DNA of 50,934 nt from Acinetobacter lwoffii (lineage in GTDB: Bacteria; Pseudomonadota; Gammaproteobacteria; Pseudomonadales; Moraxellaceae), in assembly GCF_024129435.1 (NCBI RefSeq), contig NZ_JAMXXN010000020.1, positions 1 through 50,934 on the forward strand. Direction: 5' to 3'. How positions within the stretch are numbered: the stretch's first letter is position 1; every line of letters begins with the position of its first letter. A program made the translations under genes and the position numbers. Below are positions 45,237 through 50,934 of this stretch, piece by piece. Under the pieces are notes generated by a model. It had not been told where the DNA came from and searched no databases. It worked only from the letters and a program-made list of their open reading frames with translations.

Positions 45237-45267
45237 AAAAAAAACCGCCTGAATCAGGCGGTTTTTT
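45237..45267. terminator. Bidirectional terminator between lipoprotein and Gln-rich genes
   Basis: CCGCCTGA and TCAGGCGG (45245-45252 and 45254-45261) form a strong stem with A runs to the left and T runs to the right. It serves both convergent genes. Confidence 0.88.
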
Positions 45268-45308
45268 ATGAAGAGCATATATCTTAAAAAAGATTAACGC
45301 TGTGGCTT

Positions 45309-45563
45309 TCACTGATCTTGTTGATTACGTGAACGTTGTTGTTGCTGGTTACTGTTTTGCTGTGGCTGTTGTTGCTGTTGGCCTTGCTGGTTTTGTTGCT
45401 GCTGGTCGCGCTGTTGCTGGTTGTGTTGACCACCCTGCGGCTGTTGTTGTTGCTGGTTATTTTGTTGCTGATTTGGGTTTTGCTGGTTGTTTTGTTGACG
45501 CTGCTGATCTTGATTTTGCTGTTGTTGCTGTTTCTGTTGGTCTTGCTGTTGATTATTAGCCAT
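45309..45563 (-). CDS. Gln/Asn-rich low-complexity protein
   Basis: This 84 aa protein has 50 Gln and 14 Asn residues, with only scattered Asp, Arg, Lys, Pro and Gly and almost no hydrophobic residues. The AAGGAA ribosome binding site 8 nt before the ATG and the terminator downstream support the leftward strand; the long open frames on the other strand are shadows of the repeat. Such sequences are disordered and can be prion-like or act as hydrophilins. A QGGQHN element near the middle recalls the GGQ repeats of stress/desiccation proteins in Acinetobacter, but I cannot confirm that relation. Confidence 0.75.
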   Translation of the reverse strand: MANNQQQDQQKQQQQQNQDQQRQQNNQQNPNQQQNNQQQQQPQGGQHNQQQRDQQQQNQQGQQQQQPQQNSNQQQQRSRNQQDQ

Positions 45564-46186
45564 GGTGGTATTCCTTACTATTTGCTTTAAATTAAAAGCC
45601 GATAGGTTTCGACTTAATATCTACTCTACGCATTTTTCAGATTTCGCCAACCTTTAACCTGTTACAGATTAATTCAATGTAATAAATAGTAAGCTAAGTA
45701 CTTGAAGTAGAGATTAATGCGCAACATAAATTACCTGACTATAATGCAACAGAAACATAATGAAAGATTTTATAGGTCAAAAATATATTATCCAATAAAA
45801 GGAATAACTTAAGTCCTATTTCATATATAGGAAAATTTTTAATAAAATTTAAAAAGTGTTATTAAATAGAACCACTTAATAACTATGCTATTGATATTTA
45901 TAAATATATAAAAATAAATCTAAATCTTCTATATTTTTAAAAAATTAAATAAAACATTAAAAATACAATTCTTTTTGAATATTATTAACTGTGAAGAAAT
46001 ACGATACTTAACATGACCTCACCAATAAAACTTAAGCTGTTTCGAATTTACCTTGACTTTAATTCAAATATTTTTACTTATTATTTTGGTATAAACTTAG
46101 ATCAAATCATTGTTTGTAATTATATTTATTAATCTATTTATAATAAATAAGCCTCTTTAAAAGAGGCTTATTCTATTCAGTTTTTA
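45564..46186. other. AT-rich stretch without recognised gene
   Basis: These 623 bp are strongly AT-rich, with no ORF backed by a ribosome binding site. The right end holds a hairpin (46148-46170) that ends the leftward 76 aa gene. Confidence 0.55.
46148..46170 (-). terminator. Terminator of the 76 aa gene
   Basis: TAAGCCTCTT (46148-46157) and AAGAGGCTTA (46161-46170) form a perfect 10 bp stem 17 bp past the stop. Leftward it is followed by TTTATTAT. Confidence 0.7.
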
Positions 46187-46417
46187 TTAGATATTGACTA
46201 CTTTGACGATAATCGTTTGAGTATCTTCCTGCTCTTCGGCCAGATGCAAACGTTTAAGCTCTTTGCTTTTTACTTTGAACTGCAAGTTCTGATAAGAAAT
46301 TGTGCTTGGTATCTGATCAAAATATTGACCATCAGCGTCAATTTCTTCCTGAAATAATGGTGTACCCAATTGATAGTCAAGACTTTTTAAGACTACATAT
46401 TTTACTGTGGTTTTCAT
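46187..46417 (-). CDS. 76 aa hypothetical protein
   Basis: This short cytoplasmic protein has alternating hydrophobic residues at both ends (TVKYVVLKSL at the start, TIIVKVVNI at the end), giving an all-beta or alpha/beta look, and an acidic middle. No signal or membrane segment is present. No family is recognised. The terminator after its stop supports it as a real gene. The ribosome binding site is weak (GTAGGGTG). Confidence 0.65.
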   Translation of the reverse strand: MKTTVKYVVLKSLDYQLGTPLFQEEIDADGQYFDQIPSTISYQNLQFKVKSKELKRLHLAEEQEDTQTIIVKVVNI

Positions 46418-46674
46418 TCCAACACCCTACTTTCACTAAGCACTTTATTTTTATTTTTACCACTGTTCCGCCTGAGAAGAAACCTCTATTTTTGAAAATA
46501 GCCCAAGCTTTAACCATTCAGATTTTGCGATCAGATCAACATGAAATTACACTAATCTATGAAAAAAATTTTAACTTTCATAAAAATATAAATATACTTG
46601 GAGTTGATCGACAGAAAAAATCTGTCTAAATTGATCTAAAATCACTCCCACAAAGAAAAGAAAATATAGAGACT

Positions 46675-47151
46675 ATGATAAAAACCTGTTGCGGCTTACT
46701 CGAAGAGAAAAACATAAAAATTGCCTTTATCGAAAGCGCAAGTTCTGGATATCTCAGTAGCCAGTTCTCCATTTGTAAAGGAGAAGGTGCCGAAATTCTG
46801 ATTGGTGGTTTGATCTGCTACGATGTAAGTGTCAAGACTTCTGTATTGGGCATTTCCAAGAATCTGATCAATAGTCATACCGCGGAATCTATGCCGGTAA
46901 CGGTTGCTCTGGCGGAAGCAGGTAAAAAAATGTTCCGTGATGCTGACTGGATTATCGCCTGTACAGGATTGCTTAAACCAGGTGGTAGCGCGACACCAGA
47001 GAAACCGGAAGGAACATTTTTTGTGGCCATTAATGACGGCACGCAAATCCATCAGTTCCAGTATTATCTCAAAGGCTCGCCACTTGAACGCCTCAACAAA
47101 CTGTCAGCTGTGGTTGCACATGACATGATCAATCTGTTGAATAACATCTAA
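46675..47151 (+). CDS. CinA-C family protein (PncC-like, variant active site)
   Basis: This 158 aa protein is the stand-alone CinA C-terminal domain, whose known members (PncC) deamidate nicotinamide mononucleotide. Family segments are AFIESASSGYLSSQF, the GGLICYDVSVKTSVLGI stretch, and GLLKPGGSATPEKPEGTFFVAI. The first motif is usually AESCTGG; here it is IESASSG, with the Cys-Thr-Gly part changed, so activity may differ. It stands alone between the 76 aa gene and a secreted unknown. Confidence 0.85.
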   Translation: MIKTCCGLLEEKNIKIAFIESASSGYLSSQFSICKGEGAEILIGGLICYDVSVKTSVLGISKNLINSHTAESMPVTVALAEAGKKMFRDADWIIACTGLLKPGGSATPEKPEGTFFVAINDGTQIHQFQYYLKGSPLERLNKLSAVVAHDMINLLNNI

Positions 47152-47253
47152 GCTTTCAAAGTTACTGTATAGCCTGAATAAGCTTCATTATTTCTACCGT
47201 ATTTTAAGATAGATTGGCATGATCAAATGCCAATCTATTTTTTTGAGGGTGGA

Positions 47254-47874
47254 ATGACCATGAATATTAAAACTGCACTGCTCCTGCTCCCTCTGAGCTT
47301 GCCCACTCTGGCTTTCGCTACCGTAGGCGGTCCACAAAATATTGAAGTTCTAGGCTATGAAGTCAAAGAACAGAAGCTTTATATCATGCGTCATTATCTT
47401 GATGGTCGTGGACGCTTGCCTCAACTGTATTATTATAATTTTAAATCCCAAAAACCAAATCAACTGGTTCAGGTCAATTCCTTATATATCAACCCTAAAA
47501 CCAAGCGCATCGATTATGATCAAGACAGTCGCAAGTTTGATCAGAACATTGCAAAAATCAAAAAACGTTTAGTTCCATTAAATCCGATTCAAAAATCAAA
47601 GCCACAGCTTAAGGTGTTAAAGACAACGAAAGGTAGCGCGCCTGCCTGGCATGATCCGAATGAAAAAGTGCCAAAATGGACCTATCAATATCAAGTGAAA
47701 TCTGGCTTACAAAAAAGCCCGGGGCAGCAAGCGGTCAGCTATCAGCAAGGCTTGAAAATTAGCCAAGCCTATAAAGTTCCGAGACAAAATAAAACTCTGG
47801 TAATAGTAAAGTATCTGGGTATTCCTTTTGAAACAGGTTATAGCATTGAAGATCCGGCACTGTTAAGCCGATAA
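47254..47874 (+). CDS. Exported basic protein of unknown function
   Basis: This exported protein has a signal peptide (about 1-22, ending AFA). Its mature part is basic, with many Lys, Gln and Tyr residues. The start was set at the ATG following GAGGGTGG (47244-47252); an ATG two codons later is equally good, and an upstream one lacks a ribosome binding site. The region TVGGPQNIEVLGYEVKEQKLYIMRH suggests a beta-rich domain. The family is unknown. A rho-independent terminator follows. Confidence 0.78.
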   Translation: MTMNIKTALLLLPLSLPTLAFATVGGPQNIEVLGYEVKEQKLYIMRHYLDGRGRLPQLYYYNFKSQKPNQLVQVNSLYINPKTKRIDYDQDSRKFDQNIAKIKKRLVPLNPIQKSKPQLKVLKTTKGSAPAWHDPNEKVPKWTYQYQVKSGLQKSPGQQAVSYQQGLKISQAYKVPRQNKTLVIVKYLGIPFETGYSIEDPALLSR

Positions 47875-47888
47875 CGAAACCGATAAAA

Positions 47889-47920
47889 AATAAGGTCTCA
47901 ATTGAAACCTTATTTTTTTT
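47889..47920 (+). terminator. Terminator after the exported basic protein gene
   Basis: TAAGGT (47891-47896) and ACCTTA (47907-47912) form a stem followed by a run of eight T residues. It also lies just beyond the prpC stop, but the T run favours the rightward direction. Confidence 0.75.
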
Positions 47921-47940
47921 ATTTTTACTACAGAAACAGA

Positions 47941-49080
47941 TTAAGCCGCAGTAGAACGCTCAGCGATTGGCACTACTTTACGCAACTCTGGCCCAGTGTA
48001 ATCCGCGCTTGGACGGATAATACGATTGTCTGCACGTTGTTCCATCACATGTGCGGCCCAGCCTGTCACACGCGACATAACAAAGATCGGGGTAAACAGC
48101 TTGGTTGGAATGCCCATAAAATGATAGGCAGATGCATGGAAGAAATCCGCATTACAGAATAATTTCTTCTCGCGCCACATGACTTCTTCGCAGCGCACTG
48201 ACACTGGATAAAGTACGGTATCACCGACATCTTTGGCTAAACGCTCCGACCAGACTTTAATAATGCCATTACGCGGATCATTGTCCTTATAGATCGCATG
48301 ACCGAAGCCCATGATTTTTTCTTTACGTTCCAGCATGCCCAGCATTTCACGTTCAGCTTCTTCAGGCGACTTCCAGTTTTCGATCATGTCCATCGCAGCT
48401 TCGTTGGCACCGCCATGTAGAGGGCCACGCAAGGAACCGATTGCACCGGTAATACAGGAATGCATATCTGACAGCGTTGATGCACACACACGAGCGGTAA
48501 AAGTCGAAGCATTGAATTCATGCTCTGCATACAGAATCAAGGAAACATTCATTACCTGTTCATGTAGCTCATTTGGTTTTTCACCATGCAGAAGATGCAG
48601 GAACTGTGCACCGATTGAATCGTCATCGGTATTTTCTTCAATACGCACGCCGTCATGGCTATAACGATACCAGTAACAAATGATGGCCGGTAGCGTCGCC
48701 AAAATACGGTCTGCGATATCCTGTTGCCGCTCAAAAGACTGCTCAGTTTCAAGATTGCCCAGCATGGAAACGCCTGTACGCATCACATCCATTGGGTGGG
48801 AATCGGCTGGAATACGCTCAAGGACTTCTTTTAATGCCTGAGGTAAAGTGCGCAAGGATTTCAGTTTGGCTTTGTAGGCTGCCAATTGCTCTGCTGTCGG
48901 CAATTCTCCAAAGAAAATCAGATAAGCGACTTCTTCAAACTGGCAATGTTCAGCCAGATCCTGCACGTCATAACCGCGATAGGTCAGGCCTGCGCCACTT
49001 TTGCCTACTGTTGAAAGTGAGGTTTTACCTGCCACTTGTCCGCGCAATCCTGCGCCAGTGAGTACTTTTCCTTCAGCCAT
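47941..49080 (-). CDS. prpC: 2-methylcitrate synthase
   Basis: PrpC condenses propionyl-CoA with oxaloacetate in the 2-methylcitrate cycle for propionate breakdown. The 379 aa citrate-synthase-fold protein has GAGLTYRGYDVQDLAEHC near the N terminus, the catalytic His regions GPLHGGANEAAM and MGFGHAIYK, and VTGWAAHVMEQRADNRIIRPSADYTGP, whose final part is typical of PrpC rather than GltA. It lies 4 bp downstream of prpB in the same operon. Confidence 0.95.
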   Translation of the reverse strand: MAEGKVLTGAGLRGQVAGKTSLSTVGKSGAGLTYRGYDVQDLAEHCQFEEVAYLIFFGELPTAEQLAAYKAKLKSLRTLPQALKEVLERIPADSHPMDVMRTGVSMLGNLETEQSFERQQDIADRILATLPAIICYWYRYSHDGVRIEENTDDDSIGAQFLHLLHGEKPNELHEQVMNVSLILYAEHEFNASTFTARVCASTLSDMHSCITGAIGSLRGPLHGGANEAAMDMIENWKSPEEAEREMLGMLERKEKIMGFGHAIYKDNDPRNGIIKVWSERLAKDVGDTVLYPVSVRCEEVMWREKKLFCNADFFHASAYHFMGIPTKLFTPIFVMSRVTGWAAHVMEQRADNRIIRPSADYTGPELRKVVPIAERSTAA

Positions 49081-49084
49081 TTTT

Positions 49085-49969
49085 TTAATTCTCCTGTTTA
49101 AACAGTTTATCTAATGTATCTTCGAAGCTGTGATAATCTAAAAATTCATAGAGTTCTTTTCGTTGTTGCATGATATCCAGCACATTTACCTGAGTACCAT
49201 GTTCGCGCACTGAACGCATCACTTCAAGTGCGGCTTTTTGCATTGCACGTGTCGCTGATAACGGATACAGCACCATGCCAATGCCCTGCTCGGCCAGTTC
49301 ATCTACCGTATAATACGGCGTATCACCAAATTCGGTAATATTCGCCAAGACTGGCACACCGACCGCATCGCATACTGTACGATACATGGTAATATCAGTC
49401 ATCGCCTCAGCAAAGATCGCATCTGCGCCCGCTTCAACACAGGCAGAAGCACGATCAATCACAGCTTGCAGGCCTTCTTTTTGCAGCGCATCGGTACGCG
49501 CCATCACCACAAAGTTTGAATCGGTTTTCGCATCTACAGCAGCTTTGATACGATCAACCATTTCCGGCTGTGATACGATTTCTTTATTTGGACGATGACC
49601 ACAACGCTTCTGTGCAACCTGATCTTCAATATGAACCGCAGCGGCTCCTGCTGCAATCATCTGTTTGATCGTGCGGGCAATATTTAATGCACCGCCCCAA
49701 CCGGTATCAATATCAACCAGTAAAGGTGTATCCACACGCTCAGTGATCCGGCGTACATCTTCAAGAACATTATCCAGGCTGGTCATGCCCAGATCAGGCA
49801 AACCATAAGAATAATTCGCGACACCCGCACCTGATAAATAAATGGCTTTATAACCGACCTGTTTGGCCATCATGGCAGCATAGGCATTTACCGTGCCCAT
49901 AATTTGCAATGGTTTCTCGACTTCAAGCGCTTGTCTAAATCTTAAACCTGCAGACATTTGTTCTGTCAT
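49085..49969 (-). CDS. prpB: Methylisocitrate lyase
   Basis: PrpB cleaves 2-methylisocitrate to pyruvate and succinate. The 294 aa isocitrate-lyase-family protein carries the catalytic KRCGH motif (in [13 protein letters not shown]), the [16 protein letters not shown] metal-binding segment, HIEDQ, and [11 protein letters not shown]. It opens the short prpB-prpC operon. The partners acnD and prpF, which usually follow prpC, are not present: prpC is followed by an unrelated convergent gene, so the dehydration/isomerisation steps must be encoded elsewhere. Confidence 0.96.
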   Translation of the reverse strand: MTEQMSAGLRFRQALEVEKPLQIMGTVNAYAAMMAKQVGYKAIYLSGAGVANYSYGLPDLGMTSLDNVLEDVRRITERVDTPLLVDIDTGWGGALNIARTIKQMIAAGAAAVHIEDQVAQKRCGHRPNKEIVSQPEMVDRIKAAVDAKTDSNFVVMARTDALQKEGLQAVIDRASACVEAGADAIFAEAMTDITMYRTVCDAVGVPVLANITEFGDTPYYTVDELAEQGIGMVLYPLSATRAMQKAALEVMRSVREHGTQVNVLDIMQQRKELYEFLDYHSFEDTLDKLFKQEN

Positions 49970-50200
49970 CTTCCTTTTCCACAGTCTTGGCTATAATTAT
50001 TGAAATTCGAGTATACTCATTTGGCTTGCTCATTCCATAACCTGATAGAACAAATACTCTAAAACTTTAGTCAAATTTTTAAGTTTTGCTTTACCTAATC
50101 CAGCAAATACTGCACTTATCCGGCGCAATTATGAAATATGTGCATATATTTGCTATGATGGCGTTTCAATCTCTATTGACATGTTGATGTACTATCTCCT
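49970..50200. promoter_or_regulatory. prpB-tetR divergent regulatory region
   Basis: The 231 bp gap has an extended -10 element TGCTATGAT at 50151-50159 pointing at the TetR gene (start 50201). It also has an inverted repeat ATATG-TG-CATAT at 50136-50147, in the position of the -35/spacer, which could be a binding site for the regulator itself. No promoter for prpB could be placed with confidence. Confidence 0.45.
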
Positions 50201-50848
50201 ATGCAAGACCTCGCCCTAGAACCGCTCGCCAAAGATCTGCCACAGACCAAACGTGGTCATGAGCGTTGTATTGCGCTGCTGATCAGTGCAACCGAGCTAT
50301 TTCTGGAACGGGGTTATGACGCTGTGTCTCTGGATGATATCGTCCAGCATGCCGGAGGCTCCAAAGCTTCGATCTATAAATACTTTGGCAATAAAGAAGG
50401 CTTGTTTAAAGCCATTTGCGATTATCGTCGTATCAAGTTTTTTGAAGATATCAGTATTCCGATCGAACTGATGGCACTAGATTTTCGTAGTTATTTAGTA
50501 CACACGCTACTCAATTTTTATCACCAGATTATGCAACCTGAAAACTCGGCCTTTATGCGTCTGGTGCTGGAACAGAGTCAGCGTAATCCTGAACTTGCGC
50601 AGCATATTCATGAGCGAGGCCCGGTGCATGTGCAAAGTGCCATTGCCACGGCTTTAGAACAGGCAGATGCACAAGGTTTATTGCATTGCGAGAATCCGCA
50701 ATATTCGGCGCAGCTGTATTTTGGTATTTTGCGCAATCTGGAATGGCGTATTCTGATGGGAATTCCGGTACAGGAAGATGATCAGGAAATCGACAGATAC
50801 ATCAGTTATTGTGTGGATCGCTTTTTAGACGGTCATCAAAAAGTCTAG
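50201..50848 (+). CDS. TetR/AcrR-family regulator
   Basis: This 215 aa regulator has an N-terminal TetR helix-turn-helix at about 28-72 (LFLERGYDAVSLDDIVQHAGGSKASIYKYFGNKEGLFKAI, cited in part) and a C-terminal ligand domain of the AefR/TetR_C_14 type. It is divergent from prpB, so it may control the methylcitrate operon. Acinetobacter prp loci more often carry a GntR regulator, so this link is uncertain. Its stop codon overlaps the first base of the putative IS end. Confidence 0.9.
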   Translation: MQDLALEPLAKDLPQTKRGHERCIALLISATELFLERGYDAVSLDDIVQHAGGSKASIYKYFGNKEGLFKAICDYRRIKFFEDISIPIELMALDFRSYLVHTLLNFYHQIMQPENSAFMRLVLEQSQRNPELAQHIHERGPVHVQSAIATALEQADAQGLLHCENPQYSAQLYFGILRNLEWRILMGIPVQEDDQEIDRYISYCVDRFLDGHQKV

Positions 50849-50934
50849 GGTGTGTTGACACTTTTAGCTTAAAAAAATAGCGAAGTAGTAAAATCAAATC
50901 GCCAAACCCAATTTTACTATTCGCTATGCCTCGT
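50848..50934 (+). mobile_element. Probable left end of an IS5-like insertion sequence (cut by window edge)
   Basis: Directly after the TetR stop the sequence GGGTGTGTTGACAC begins, which resembles the terminal repeats of IS5-family elements found in Acinetobacter. A new ORF starts at 50926 with Met-Pro-Arg, the opening of many IS5-family transposases, and runs off the window. Only about 87 bp are visible, so family assignment is a suggestion. A CTAG at the junction could be a target duplication. Confidence 0.5.
50877..50927 (+). repeat. Foldback inverted repeat reaching the transposase start codon
   Basis: An 18-base arm beginning ATAGCGAA (50877-50894) pairs with a 17-base arm ending TTCGCTAT (50911-50927), with one unpaired G and a 16 nt loop. 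The right arm contains the first two bases of the ATG at 50926. In a read-through mRNA this would bury the initiation region, a known way for IS elements to block transposase made from outside promoters. Confidence 0.6.

Noticed and set aside
45302..45590. Two long open frames on the plus strand opposite the Gln-rich gene
   Set aside because: They encode Leu- or Val/Ala-only low-complexity peptides created by the CAA/CAG repeat on the other strand and lack ribosome binding sites.
46300..46629. 109 aa plus-strand ORF overlapping the 76 aa gene
   Set aside because: Its first half is antisense to a terminator-backed gene, and it has no ribosome binding site. The second half alone has no recognised similarity.
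1..50934. CRISPR array, tRNA, rRNA or prophage
   Set aside because: No regularly spaced repeats, cloverleaf-like segments, ribosomal RNA stretches or phage structural genes outside the T6SS locus were recognised by eye; a tRNA scan was not possible.

Overview
The window looks like Acinetobacter chromosome, probably an environmental rather than a baumannii-type species. The main reasons are the complete Acinetobacter-style type VI secretion (T6SS) core locus with the genus-associated genes asaA and tagX, the low GC content, the AT-rich gene starts, and the neighbouring genus-typical housekeeping genes. No rRNA, tRNA, CRISPR array or prophage was seen. One insertion sequence appears to begin at the right-hand edge.

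Region 1 (0.1-20.4 kb) is a T6SS locus built as two divergent operons around an AT-rich 335 bp gap at 12980-13314. The leftward operon reads asaA-tssB-tssC-hcp-tssE-tssF-tssG-(unknown 479 aa membrane protein)-tssM-tagN-like OmpA. The rightward operon reads tssH(clpV)-tssA-tssK-tssL-tagX. Together they supply the sheath (TssBC), tube (Hcp), baseplate (TssEFGK, TssA), membrane complex (TssLM, AsaA, the OmpA protein), recycling ATPase (TssH) and a peptidoglycan endopeptidase (TagX). VgrG, PAAR, TagF, TssJ and effector/immunity genes are not in the window. The first AAA domain of TssH carries an odd Walker B residue (His301 where Asp is expected).

Region 2 (20.4-31.1 kb) holds a YbfF-like esterase, a long gene-free stretch with a repeated GCTTAGGCTA motif, small unknown proteins, a nitroreductase, fumC behind a convincing Fur-box-like site, a GalE-like SDR protein whose catalytic Lys position is Gln, the tusDCBE tRNA 2-thiolation operon, a YncE-like periplasmic beta-propeller, and ybaK.

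Region 3 (31.1-39.3 kb) has a gene-poor stretch, then aroQ-accB-accC (shikimate step plus acetyl-CoA carboxylase subunits), a secreted unknown, a MASE1-GGDEF diguanylate cyclase, an amidase and an MFS transporter.

Region 4 (39.3-47.9 kb) is accessory in character. It contains an exported catalase-like protein, a secreted lipase-like hydrolase, an SRAP/YedK-like protein, and a cluster of very small genes: a 46 aa hydrophilic protein, 37 and 53 aa Cys-rich proteins, a lipoprotein and an 84 aa Gln/Asn-rich protein. It also has a decayed HigB-type toxin gene, a CinA-C-like protein and a secreted unknown.

Region 5 (47.9-50.9 kb) carries prpC and prpB of the 2-methylcitrate cycle, a divergent TetR-type regulator, and the probable left end of an IS whose transposase start codon is folded into a hairpin.

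All calls come from reading the sequence by eye. Family assignments rest on remembered motifs, not on searches.
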